From the NCBI GenBank assembly GCA_016788905.1, contig JAEURZ010000024.1, forward strand, positions 1 to 42,823: a stretch of DNA of 42,823 nt, written 5' to 3'. The notes under the pieces are model-generated. The model was not told the DNA's origin, did not search any database, and was given only the letters and a program-made list of their open reading frames with translations. Both the position numbers and the translations under genes were made by a program. Within the stretch, counting starts at the first letter, position 1. Each line of letters opens with the position of its first letter. This document shows positions 7,547 to 15,737 of this stretch, one piece after another. The DNA comes from Elusimicrobiota bacterium (GTDB lineage Bacteria; Elusimicrobiota; Elusimicrobia; FEN-1173).

Positions 7547-9978
7547 GAGGGATCCCTTTTACGGGACAAAAGCCCCCATCCCCACCGAACGCCGGCCCCG
7601 ATGCCTCCCAGGAACGCTATGACCGCGAGAAAGCGGGAAACGAAGGTGAGGAGAAAGGCCCCAACAAACAAAACCACTGTCGTTCCCGCTGGGGTCTTGA
7701 GCCACGCGAGTTCTTTGGGGTAGCGGGCAGAAAGTGCCCGAAGAGAACGGAGGGCACGGGGGATGACGCGGAAAAAGAAGAACAGAAGGACGAAAATACC
7801 CAATCCTTTCAACCCTTTCACCAAGGCCGAATGGGCATGGGTCACGTGGAGATTGACCGGTTCATTTTCCTGCACCAAAACTTTGGAGAACCGATACACC
7901 TGGCCCGCGTTCGGCACCTGGATGCGGAGCGGGGCCCCATCGCCTATCCCTCCTGTGTTCTGAGGGCGGTTCACGTTACTGAAGAAATTGATTTCCCGTT
8001 CCACCTGTTGGGCGTAGGCCGTTTCGGTGATCCCTTGGGACTCGTCAAAATCGCTTTTCATGGAATACTGAGCGGATTGACGAGCCTTATGGATTCGGGC
8101 GTTTCGGGTGGCCGCGGATGCCACGGAGAAATTCTGGAATACTTCGTCCGAGGCCGTTTCCGAGAGCTGTTTCAGGACGCGCATTTTCCCTCGAACGATG
8201 GAAAGGAGCGGTTGAACGCCTTCCGCCTCTTTTTCTTTGTCCACCGAGCCACCGAAGTAAAGGACATTTCGGTTGGTGGGGAGGTAAACAGACCAGAGAA
8301 GTTGGCTGACTTTAAGATCAAGGTTGGGCACTTCCAGGTATTGGGTTCCGCCCAGGCCGGGGCGACCTAAATTGCGGTAATACATGACCTCCACTTCAAA
8401 GGGGGCTAGGGTTTGTCCCTCGATCCGGGATCGGTTGAGCGGGATCAGGGTGGCGCCGGCTTCGTTTTTGGAAGCGCGGGCCGATCGACCCTCCACGAAA
8501 ACAGACCACACTTCCGCCCCGGTGGGAAGTTTGAGTTCAACGAACTGGCGGGCGGTGTTCCGAACCGTGAGCGTGAGGTGCGTCACACATTTTCCATCTT
8601 TTTGGACCAGGGTGACGGCGTTGGCGGAATCGATGAGGGTGGACACGACCGCCACCTCTTCGTGCCGTTGGATGTCTAGCCCTAGGTGGATGGGGGGGCG
8701 GATGTATTTGAAGGCTTCCAGGAATGTTTGGGTGGACAGGTTTTTCAGGGCGTCGGGAATTTCCCTCACGTCCAACCGGCTGAGCCCCGTCTTTTCCGAC
8801 ACCTTGACTTCCCCGTTTGTCCCTTTCTCAACCAGAAGATCGCCGCTTTCTCGGACCGCGCCCAACACTTGAAATCCGCCGAACATCACGGCGTCTTCTT
8901 TCTCTTTAAGCGAGTGTTCCGCCTTCAACAGGACATCAAACCGGCCTTTGCGGGCGTAAGCGAAGGGAATGAAGAGAGTGCGATCCCCTTCTCCCCGGAG
9001 TTTCCATTCGCCCACGGCTTCGCCGGTCACGTCCCATCGGGTGTACCCTTCAGGCACAATAAGGGACAAATTATTGATGGTGTTTTGCAGGACGTCCAGT
9101 TCGATTTTAGCGGTGACCCGCACCACGTCGTCTTGGACGGAAACCACGTGGTGAACCGTGGCGTAAATTTTGGCGGGCCCTTTGGTGCTTTCCGGCTCAA
9201 CGGCGTTCCAGGAAATGTTAACGGATTTTGATTGAGGGAGGCTGGCCCGAACCCGGGTACCCCCTTCTCCGGGAGACGCCTGGACCTGGGAGGCCCCCTC
9301 CACACGGGCATCCAGGTTGGGGGCGGCCAAAAGGAGGTCGATTTGGGTGATGGGGGTCTCTGGGATATTGAAATTCAATCGGTAAGGTTCCTTGTCCAAG
9401 GAAGCGGGGAGGGAAAAGATGGCCGTGACTTGGTGGGCTCCTGGGGTGGGGGACGTGACCGAGGTCCAGCCGTTAACGTTTTCAATCAAAGCGGGTTTCC
9501 CATCCAGAAGGATATCTTCAAAAGCGATGTCCCCGGGGAAAAGGGGGATTCGGGTGGGGGTGAACACAGAACCCTCATTCATGGTTTGCAGTGAAATCGT
9601 GGCCGTGAGGAGCGCCCCTTTGCGCGTGACGCGCCCGGTGTAAAGGGCTTTGGTCAAGAAGGTTTTCGAAACTTCACCGGCGGGAAGTTTCATTCGGTCC
9701 AAGAGGGTTTTGAATTCTGTTCGGGAAAGGGAGACTTTCCCGTTTTGGAGTTGGAAAGGGGGCATTTCTTGGACCCCGGTCTGTTTCACGAGACGTTGGA
9801 ATTCGTCCCAGGTTAAGTTCACGTTGTCTTGGTCCAGGCGAAGAAGTTTTTCGAAAGCCGTCCAGGGGAGGCTTAACTCTCCAGAGCCCTCATCGCTCGT
9901 GTGGGGGACCTCATCGGGCCAAGAAGGGAGGGCCAACCCGAGAAGGCCGACCAGTAAAAGGGGTTTAAAGATGTTCAT
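7543..9978 (-). CDS. Giant exported, C-terminally membrane-anchored protein (copy 2, 811 aa)
   Basis: I do not recognise a named family. The protein starts with a signal peptide (LLLVGLLGLALPSW), has a large beta-rich exterior region and ends with hydrophobic segments near residues 715-735 and 765-795. Residues 35-105 contain three related short units of the form L-x-W/R-x-E/A-F-x-x-L-L (LPWTAFEKLL, LTWDEFQRLV, LSRTEFKTLL). The whole length is paralogous to the adjacent 795-residue gene: both have LDVLQNTIN, a KGPA-[KH]-[IV]-YA segment before SVQ[DE]D, the KY[IV]R-[PT]-P segment and LP-x-GA-x-[VL]-WS-x-FVEG. Proteins with similar segments occur, as far as I recall, as hypothetical proteins in planctomycete-like genomes. 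The start overlaps the upstream gene by ATGA. A role in the envelope response controlled by the upstream ECF sigma factor is inference. Confidence 0.85.
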   Translation of the reverse strand: MNIFKPLLLVGLLGLALPSWPDEVPHTSDEGSGELSLPWTAFEKLLRLDQDNVNLTWDEFQRLVKQTGVQEMPPFQLQNGKVSLSRTEFKTLLDRMKLPAGEVSKTFLTKALYTGRVTRKGALLTATISLQTMNEGSVFTPTRIPLFPGDIAFEDILLDGKPALIENVNGWTSVTSPTPGAHQVTAIFSLPASLDKEPYRLNFNIPETPITQIDLLLAAPNLDARVEGASQVQASPGEGGTRVRASLPQSKSVNISWNAVEPESTKGPAKIYATVHHVVSVQDDVVRVTAKIELDVLQNTINNLSLIVPEGYTRWDVTGEAVGEWKLRGEGDRTLFIPFAYARKGRFDVLLKAEHSLKEKEDAVMFGGFQVLGAVRESGDLLVEKGTNGEVKVSEKTGLSRLDVREIPDALKNLSTQTFLEAFKYIRPPIHLGLDIQRHEEVAVVSTLIDSANAVTLVQKDGKCVTHLTLTVRNTARQFVELKLPTGAEVWSVFVEGRSARASKNEAGATLIPLNRSRIEGQTLAPFEVEVMYYRNLGRPGLGGTQYLEVPNLDLKVSQLLWSVYLPTNRNVLYFGGSVDKEKEAEGVQPLLSIVRGKMRVLKQLSETASDEVFQNFSVASAATRNARIHKARQSAQYSMKSDFDESQGITETAYAQQVEREINFFSNVNRPQNTGGIGDGAPLRIQVPNAGQVYRFSKVLVQENEPVNLHVTHAHSALVKGLKGLGIFVLLFFFFRVIPRALRSLRALSARYPKELAWLKTPAGTTVVLFVGAFLLTFVSRFLAVIAFLGGIGAGVRWGWGLLSRKRDPS

Positions 9979-12362
9979 GTTTTTTCTCCTTCGGACGGAT
10001 CAAAGAGTGACAGCACCCATCGAACGAGTGCCCCTGAAAAAAAGACCAGGACGAACCAGAATAGTGGGCGGGGGCCGTAAGAAGCCCCAAGAAGTGCCAC
10101 GAGGCAAAAGAAGAGCGTGCGGGAGGGTGTTAATTGCCCGCCGTATTTTTGAAGAAATTTTTGAAAGTGAGGGGTCGTCTCGTTCAAACGTTTCCGGATC
10201 GTTTTTCGGAAGAACCAGGTCCCAAGGGCGAGCAATCCCATGGGAACGAACCAGAGGAAAGATTTAACCCATTCCGCCACGTGATAGAGGGGCAAAGTCA
10301 GAAGTGCGTTGGGTTCGGGCAGTGTTTTTGAGTAGGTGACGGAGTTCCCGATGGAGGGAACCGCAACCCGAACGGGTAAGAGTCCCACGGTGGCCGATGT
10401 CCCTGCTCCGAGGCCTTCTTTGGTTTTCCGGGAGGGCTTGTCATGGGCCGAGGGGGGAGCCACTAATGTTTGGGCCACGGAAAATTCCACCTCTTGTTCA
10501 GAGGAAATGTCCATCATCCGATTCGTTCTTTCGGAGTCTGGCTCCACCTGATTTTCCGTTGGGACGGCTGAGGCGAACCGAACGGCGCGCCCCCCGATGA
10601 ACCCTTTGGACATCTGTTTGAAAGGGGTGAAACCGGGGCGCTCTGGTTTTTCAAACTCGCGGCCGAAATAGATGAAATTTTGATCGGGAGGTGTAACGAC
10701 CGACCATTGGAGGCGGCTCACGAGAACGTCGGGAATAGGGAGTTGAAGGTTTTCGCGCCCCCAAAAAGAGAGGCGCGGTCGTTCTTCGTAGTAGACGAGT
10801 TCCACCGGAAAGGCGTTGTTCGGGGCGCGCAGGGATCGGACCAGAGGAATCAATGTTTTATCTCCATCCCCTTGAACGGGTTTGACCGGTGCCCCTTCGA
10901 CAAAAGCGCTCCAGAGTTGGGCCCCTTTGGGCAGGGAAACTTCTAAAAATTGTTTGGCGGAACTTCGCAGAGAGTAGGTGACCCGGTGAACGATTTTTCC
11001 ATCGGGCCGAATGACGCTGGTTCCTTCGGCCCGGTCAATAACAGCGGGGATAAGATTGACGGATTCATGCCGCGCGAGCGTGAGGGCTAATGAAAAGGGG
11101 GTTCTGACATATTTGTAACCGAAAAGAAGCCGGGTGCTTTGCCCCGTCAGGGTGCTGGGAAGTTCTCGGAAGGGGTCTTTGGGGTCTAACCCTTCTGTCA
11201 CGGGGGGAGGAAGTTCCGCGTCGCTGTTCAGCTCCACGCCCAAATGACCTCTCTGGCGAACGGCGCCCCGTACCGTGAGGCCGGTGAAGATTGTGGTGGT
11301 CTTTTCAACGGGAAGGACGCGTTCCAGAATAACGACAAAATCCATCCGCCCCTTGCGAGCGGCTTTAAAGGGAATGGAAAGGGTGCTTGGGGAACCTCCG
11401 TTTTCCTGCCAATCGCGAACGGCGTCGCCTTTTACATCAAGAACCGTGAATCCATCCGGAAGATCCAACGTGAGCGTGTTGATGGTGTTTTGTAAAACAT
11501 CAAGGCCGATTTGGCTGACAACGCGCAGGGCGTCTTCTTGAACAGAGATGAGGTGATCCACGTCCGCATACACATGGGCGGGGCCCTTGGCGGTGTCGGG
11601 GGCCAGGGGGTTCCAGGTGGCGGTGACCTGGGTGGAAGGAGGCAAAAGAACACGGACCCGGGTGCCTTTCTCTACGGAGGAGAGTTCCCGATGGAGGGCG
11701 GCGGGGACCGCAATATCCAAATTTCGCTCAAAAATGTCAAAAGTCCATTCTGTGATGGGGGTTCGCGCGATGGGGATGGTGATCGACTGTGAGGCGTAGG
11801 ACTCCGGAACAGGAACGGAAAAGTGAAGAGTCACTTTGTGGGACCCGGGTTCGGCGATGGTCAGGATGAGCCGTCCATTTTCAACTTCAGCTAAAGCGTG
11901 TCGGTCGTTTAGTTTGATTTCTTGGAAAGCCACGTTGGCCGGGAAGAGGTCGAACCGGATCGGGTGAGCGGGCCGCTGGGGGATTTCCAACCGAAGGGTA
12001 GCCGCGAAAAGAGCGCTGTCTCCATGGAGTTGCCCCTTATAAGAGGCCTTGGAAACAAAGGCTTCGGCGGCGGGGAGGGCGGGAGGGATCAGGCTTTGGA
12101 CCAGTCGGGTGAATTCTTCCCGGGACAAAATCACATCCCCGCCGGACATGCTGAAATCAGGAACTTTCTTGGAACTGGTGAGGCGGAGAATAGTCCGGTA
12201 TTCTTCCCAGGTCAGGCGTACGTCTTTCGCGTCGAGTTTGAGCACCCCCTGCAGGATCTCCCAAGGCAGGCGAAGTTTCGCGTTGGACGTTTTTTCTTCG
12301 GTCTGGGCAAAGGTTGAAAGACAGCTTAATACGAAAAGGAGGAGGGGAAATAGTTTTTTCAT
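9975..12362 (-). CDS. Giant exported, C-terminally membrane-anchored protein (copy 1, 795 aa)
   Basis: This is the paralogue of the gene that follows it, with the same architecture. It has a signal peptide (LFPLLLFVLSCLSTFAQ), an N-terminal set of three short repeat units (LPWEILQGVL, LTWEEYRTIL, LSREEFTRLV), a long beta-rich exterior region, and a C-terminal anchor with hydrophobic stretches FLWFVPMGLLALGTWFF (about 700) and a second pair near 755-790. Shared blocks with copy 2 include LDVLQNTIN and LPKGAQLWSAFVEG. About 100 bases separate it from the anti-sigma gene, and a sigma-E-like promoter candidate lies there, so it may be transcribed separately as well as from the sigma gene. Catalytic motifs were not seen. 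The structure suggests a scaffold or binding protein facing the periplasm. Confidence 0.85.
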   Translation of the reverse strand: MKKLFPLLLFVLSCLSTFAQTEEKTSNAKLRLPWEILQGVLKLDAKDVRLTWEEYRTILRLTSSKKVPDFSMSGGDVILSREEFTRLVQSLIPPALPAAEAFVSKASYKGQLHGDSALFAATLRLEIPQRPAHPIRFDLFPANVAFQEIKLNDRHALAEVENGRLILTIAEPGSHKVTLHFSVPVPESYASQSITIPIARTPITEWTFDIFERNLDIAVPAALHRELSSVEKGTRVRVLLPPSTQVTATWNPLAPDTAKGPAHVYADVDHLISVQEDALRVVSQIGLDVLQNTINTLTLDLPDGFTVLDVKGDAVRDWQENGGSPSTLSIPFKAARKGRMDFVVILERVLPVEKTTTIFTGLTVRGAVRQRGHLGVELNSDAELPPPVTEGLDPKDPFRELPSTLTGQSTRLLFGYKYVRTPFSLALTLARHESVNLIPAVIDRAEGTSVIRPDGKIVHRVTYSLRSSAKQFLEVSLPKGAQLWSAFVEGAPVKPVQGDGDKTLIPLVRSLRAPNNAFPVELVYYEERPRLSFWGRENLQLPIPDVLVSRLQWSVVTPPDQNFIYFGREFEKPERPGFTPFKQMSKGFIGGRAVRFASAVPTENQVEPDSERTNRMMDISSEQEVEFSVAQTLVAPPSAHDKPSRKTKEGLGAGTSATVGLLPVRVAVPSIGNSVTYSKTLPEPNALLTLPLYHVAEWVKSFLWFVPMGLLALGTWFFRKTIRKRLNETTPHFQKFLQKYGGQLTPSRTLFFCLVALLGASYGPRPLFWFVLVFFSGALVRWVLSLFDPSEGEKT

Positions 12363-12424
12363 GTGGTTTTAATCCTAATGGAGAAACGGTGTCTGTGCAA
12401 GGGCATATATTTTTAGCTCCAAAC

Positions 12425-12452
12425 TTACGACACCAGAAGGACAAAAAAGTTC
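12425..12452 (-). promoter_or_regulatory. Candidate ECF-type promoter before the giant exported gene pair
   Basis: Reading the minus strand, GAACTT at 12452-12447 is followed after 15 bases by GTCGTAA at 12431-12425. This resembles the sigma-E class (GAACTT, about 16 bases, then TC-rich). It sits between the anti-sigma stop and the 795-residue gene, roughly 60 bases before its start. It may mark these genes as targets of the ECF1 factor encoded just upstream. The match is by eye only. Confidence 0.4.
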
Positions 12453-12465
12453 TCGTGGATTCTAA

Positions 12466-13566
12466 TTATTTTTCTATGAACCGAACGGGAGTGTTGGATT
12501 GGGGGATGACTTTGATGTGGTAGGGTTGGGTCATGACGGTTAAAAATCCTATGCCACCGGACGTATTGGGTTTCGTTTCTTGGTAAGTGATGATCCATTC
12601 GTTGTTTTCCTTATGCATACCAAGTATTCGGACACTGTAACCGCTGGATCCTCGGTCACCTAGGAAAATTCCAACAACCCTATAGTTATTGAAATTGATT
12701 TCAGGGGTGGGGGCAGGTGTTCCCATGGGGGACTGGTGTTCGGCCCATAGTTCGGCCCAAGATTTGGCGTCCCTAACGACGACTTCGCGGGGAATGGTGA
12801 TGCCGCTGTATTCTCCTGCCCACTCTTGAGCGGACGTCTCGAGCGGTGAACCGTCTTTTAGGGAGAGCGCCTGTTTGTTTTTGAGAGAAAGATCACTCGG
12901 CTTTCCTCTGGCGATCCCAAGATCGACGTCTTTTTTTGAAGAGGGGGCGGGCGCCATGGACGCTGGTTGAGGCGTTTGGAGAGTCTCTCTGGTGTTAAGT
13001 CCCTTTCTAGCCATGTCCTTTTCCAATACCAAGTCTTCCGCCTCTTGCAGGGGTAATAGTGAAGCATCTTGTCCGCGAAAAGTAGATTTGTCCCATGCTG
13101 TTTTTCTTTCCAGGAGTTTTTCTTTCGGTGAATGGACATCCTTGGAAAGAATTTGATTGGACACAAGGGATTCCCTTTGGGCCATTTCCTGAAAATCCAT
13201 GGTGCTCTGCAGCATGGCGGTGGCGGGAACCTGTTTTTCTTCCTTTTCTAAGGACAACGTGGGCTTTGAATCGTGGACGACATAAACCATAAGGAGGGCG
13301 GCCGCTGCCGCCCCGAGGAAAGAGAATGTCCATGTTCCCCATGGGCGCGGGCGATGTTTCACTTTTTTCAGGACGTTGGTAAAAAACTGTTCAGGTGGTT
13401 CGGGGAGGGGGCCCGATCGCAGGAGGCTTTTCAGTTGTTTGAGGTCGGCCAGCTCCTTTTGGAGTTTGGGTAACCCAGCGAGGGCACGCACAATAGAGGC
13501 CCTTTCCCCTGGAGCAAGGGCGTCATCGAGAAAGGCGGAGAGCTGTTCGTCTGTGATGTGGTTCAT
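12466..13566 (-). CDS. Membrane anti-sigma-like protein with C-terminal PrcB-like domain
   Basis: This 366-residue protein follows the ECF sigma gene with an ATGA overlap. Residues 1-70 (TDEQLSAFLDDALAPGER, then a helical stretch) resemble the N-terminal cytoplasmic domain of anti-sigma factors, but without the zinc-binding HxxxCxxC motif. One transmembrane helix lies at about 77-97 (TWTFSFLGAAAAALLMVYVV). A polar linker of about 150 residues follows. The last 120 residues match the PrcB C-terminal fold, with a WAELWAEHQ segment, then YRVVGIFLGDRGSSGYSVRI and a final MTQPYHIKVIPQSNTPVRF. PrcB was described as a partner of a spirochaete protease complex. The architecture suggests an exterior sensor/protease-partner domain linked to a cytoplasmic sigma-binding domain. 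Function is inferred from context. Confidence 0.8.
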   Translation of the reverse strand: MNHITDEQLSAFLDDALAPGERASIVRALAGLPKLQKELADLKQLKSLLRSGPLPEPPEQFFTNVLKKVKHRPRPWGTWTFSFLGAAAAALLMVYVVHDSKPTLSLEKEEKQVPATAMLQSTMDFQEMAQRESLVSNQILSKDVHSPKEKLLERKTAWDKSTFRGQDASLLPLQEAEDLVLEKDMARKGLNTRETLQTPQPASMAPAPSSKKDVDLGIARGKPSDLSLKNKQALSLKDGSPLETSAQEWAGEYSGITIPREVVVRDAKSWAELWAEHQSPMGTPAPTPEINFNNYRVVGIFLGDRGSSGYSVRILGMHKENNEWIITYQETKPNTSGGIGFLTVMTQPYHIKVIPQSNTPVRFIEK

Positions 13567-14147
13567 AGGTCCCTCAATAAGGGTGCCAACTGTTCCTTTA
13601 ACGTCGCACGGGCTCGGGCGATCCGGGATTTTACCGTTCCTAGGGGGAGGCCCAAGAGATCGGCGATTTCCTCGTAGGTTTTGTCTTCCATTTCCCGAAG
13701 CGTGAGGGCCGCCCTCTCATGGGGATCCAGCCCGGCCATGGCTTCCCGGACGTGCCGATGGCGTTCCGCCAATTCGGCAGGGGCGTCTGTCCGGTCTTTG
13801 GGGTCGGCGATTTCCATGGGACGGGGATCGTCATCGTCCTTATTCCCGCCAAAGAGTGAGATATGTTTCCAAAAAGAGCGGCGTTTTTCATAACGCACAC
13901 GGTTCTTCCATAGATTGACACAAATTCGATAGACCCAGGATCCGAAATCCGCTTCCCCGCGGAACTGGCCAAGGCGCCGGTAAGCTGTCAGAAACGTTTC
14001 CTGGGCGAGGTCTTCCCCATCGGACCTGTTCCCGCAGAGCCGAACCGATAGGGCGTAAATACGCGCGCCGTGTTGACGAAAGAGGGGTTCGAAGTCCCTT
14101 CCTTCAAGTTTAGACCCTGCTGAGCTTGAAAAGTTCCCTGATTCCAC
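13563..14147 (-). CDS. ECF-family RNA polymerase sigma factor (ECF1)
   Basis: A 194-residue group 4 sigma factor. Region 2 is visible around residues 23-90 (FEPLFRQHGARIYALSVRLC, then DLAQETFLTAYRRLGQFRG and FGSWVYRICVNLWKNRVR). Region 4 spans about 130-190, with LREMEDKTYEEIADLLGLPL and the helix-turn-helix end GTVKSRIARARATLKEQL. The start is a GTG at 14147; a ribosome site is not evident, so the first 15 or so polar residues are uncertain. The gene is the first of a minus-strand unit with an anti-sigma-like protein and the giant exported proteins, and it is divergent from gpmA. Confidence 0.93.
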   Translation of the reverse strand: MESGNFSSSAGSKLEGRDFEPLFRQHGARIYALSVRLCGNRSDGEDLAQETFLTAYRRLGQFRGEADFGSWVYRICVNLWKNRVRYEKRRSFWKHISLFGGNKDDDDPRPMEIADPKDRTDAPAELAERHRHVREAMAGLDPHERAALTLREMEDKTYEEIADLLGLPLGTVKSRIARARATLKEQLAPLLRDL

Positions 14148-14155
14148 AGGGGAAT

Positions 14156-14183
14156 GTTACCAAAAGCCAAACAGTCCGGTAAC
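14156..14183. promoter_or_regulatory. Inverted repeat in the ECF1-gpmA divergent region
   Basis: GTTACC at 14156-14161 and GGTAAC at 14178-14183 form a 6-base dyad with a 16-base spacer, directly upstream of the ECF1 start. It may be an operator for the sigma operon. Short arms make chance plausible. Confidence 0.25.
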
Positions 14184-14215
14184 CTCACGCGCACTCCATG
14201 GGCGTCAGAAGTTCG

Positions 14216-14249
14216 TATAATAGGCCGAATTTAATACACCCTTAAGGAG
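14216..14249 (+). promoter_or_regulatory. gpmA promoter -10 box and ribosome site
   Basis: A perfect TATAAT is at 14216-14221 and AAGGAG at 14244-14249, eight bases before the gpmA ATG. The -35 region at the right distance is poor, so transcription may be modest or activator-aided. Confidence 0.55.
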
Positions 14250-14257
14250 TTTCGATC

Positions 14258-14896
14258 ATGGGAAAACTGGTGTTGGTTCGTCACGGACAGTCGCAATGGA
14301 ATTTGGATAACCGATTTACAGGGTGGGTGGATGTCCCCCTGACCGAAACGGGAGAGAAAGAAGCCCGTCGGGCGGGAAATCATTTGAAGGGAATAAAATT
14401 CAACCAAGCGTTTACGTCGGTTCTTCAGCGGGCCCAGAAGACTTTAGGGATAATCTTGGATGTGATTGGACAAAAGGATCTGCCCATTGAAAAAAATCAA
14501 GCGCTCAATGAGCGGCATTATGGCGCTCTGCAAGGACTGAACAAGGAAGAAACCACGAAAAAATTTGGGGCGGACCAAGTCAAAATTTGGCGTCGGAGTT
14601 ACGATGTGCCCCCCCCGAATGAGAAAACCGATATGAACCCGGAAGGAATCTCGGAAAGCCTGAAAGACACGGCCGCCCGAACCTTGCCCTACTTTTACAG
14701 TGCCATCCTTCCTCGGGTGAAGAATGGGGAAACCATTTTGGTGGCGGCTCACGGCAACAGTTTGCGGTCTATCGTTATGGATCTCGACAAACTGACGAAA
14801 GAGCAAGTGTTGGAATTGAACCTCGATACGGGTGTGCCCATCGTCTACGAATTAGACGAACGCGGGCGTGTGGAGAAGAAGACCGTTCTGAAGTAG
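14258..14896 (+). CDS. gpmA: 2,3-bisphosphoglycerate-dependent phosphoglycerate mutase
   Basis: GpmA interconverts 3- and 2-phosphoglycerate in glycolysis/gluconeogenesis. The histidine phosphatase signature [12 protein letters not shown] places the phospho-accepting His at residue 9; the second catalytic His is in [11 protein letters not shown] (about residue 165), and Glu86 in [11 protein letters not shown] is the expected acid. At 212 residues it is shorter than the enterobacterial enzyme (about 250), mainly at the C-terminus, as in several other bacterial GpmA proteins. The ATG is supported by AAGGAG eight bases upstream. Confidence 0.95.
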   Translation: MGKLVLVRHGQSQWNLDNRFTGWVDVPLTETGEKEARRAGNHLKGIKFNQAFTSVLQRAQKTLGIILDVIGQKDLPIEKNQALNERHYGALQGLNKEETTKKFGADQVKIWRRSYDVPPPNEKTDMNPEGISESLKDTAARTLPYFYSAILPRVKNGETILVAAHGNSLRSIVMDLDKLTKEQVLELNLDTGVPIVYELDERGRVEKKTVLK

Positions 14897-14905
14897 GGAA
14901 CCCTC

Positions 14906-15685
14906 TTAGTGGGGGCTGGTTTGGAAGATTTGTTCCGCTTCCGGTAACCATTTCTCAAGATCTCGGACGCGGGTTTCGTGGCTGGGGTGGGTGGACATGA
15001 ATTGGGGTGGGGCCTGGCCGCTTGAAGCGGCGTCCATGCGTTGCCAGAAGGCTAGGGCTTCCCGAGGATCGTAACCCGCTTGGGCCATGTAAATCAATCC
15101 CATTCGGTCGGCTTCGGATTCTTGGTTCCTACCGAAAGGCAAAACGGCTCCGAAAGTGGCGCCCAGGCCAAAGGCCTGGAGGGCCGCTTGCCGGGTTTCG
15201 GTGGGTTTCTTTCGCAGGGCGATTTCCAGTGATTCGCCGCCCAGGTTGATCAAAAGTTGTTGGGACATTCGTTCCGCCCCGTGTTTGGCGATGGCGTGGG
15301 CGATCTCGTGGCCCAGAACGACAGCCAGACCGGTTTCGGTTTTGGTGATGGGAAGGATTCCCGTGTAAACGGCGACTTTCCCGCCAGGAAGGCAAAAAGC
15401 GTTTTGGTTTTTTGGGTCATCGATAAGAATATATTCCCAGGCGTAATCCGGACGATGGGAGACCCGGGCGATCCGTTCGCCCACGCGCTGAACCATGGCC
15501 GTGGCCACGGGATCGGTGGACCGCTTCGATTGGGTCACGATGTCTTTGTAGGCGTCTATCCCCAGGGCCATTTCTTGGTCTTCAGGGACAATGTTAAACG
15601 ATCGGCGGCCGGAAATGGGGATGGTCGCGCAGGCCGAAAAAAAGAGAGGAGCCACCAGTGCCACAAGAAGAAATTGTTTTTTCAC
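14906..15685 (-). CDS. M48 family metallopeptidase lipoprotein
   Basis: A zinc metalloprotease anchored in the envelope, 259 residues from a GTG start at 15685. The signal peptide ends in a lipobox (PLFFSAC, Cys19). The zinc motif HEIAH is at 126-130 and the third ligand lies in ESEADRMG (about 189). The conserved ATIPISGRR just after the lipobox and the GGKVAVYTGI segment are typical of the LoiP/YcaL-like M48 lipoproteins that handle misfolded outer-membrane proteins. The reading frame extends upstream of 15685 without signal-peptide character, so the downstream GTG is preferred, although no strong ribosome site supports it. It converges on gpmA (9-base gap) and is divergent from the DedA gene. 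Confidence 0.9.
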   Translation of the reverse strand: MKKQFLLVALVAPLFFSACATIPISGRRSFNIVPEDQEMALGIDAYKDIVTQSKRSTDPVATAMVQRVGERIARVSHRPDYAWEYILIDDPKNQNAFCLPGGKVAVYTGILPITKTETGLAVVLGHEIAHAIAKHGAERMSQQLLINLGGESLEIALRKKPTETRQAALQAFGLGATFGAVLPFGRNQESEADRMGLIYMAQAGYDPREALAFWQRMDAASSGQAPPQFMSTHPSHETRVRDLEKWLPEAEQIFQTSPH

Positions 15686-15737
15686 AGGGTTATTGTATAA
15701 AACGCGCGGAGAGAACGAAACGGTGGGCGGCGCGCCC

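Noticed and set aside
8413-9594. Plus-strand ORFs of 120-181 codons opposite the 811-residue gene
   Set aside because: They are antisense shadows with no ribosome site; the minus frame shows full-length paralogy with the neighbouring gene.
14179-14206. GTAACC...CGTC before gpmA resembling the ECF2 sites
   Set aside because: The gap is 19 bases rather than 16-17 and the flanking bases do not match the three other sites.
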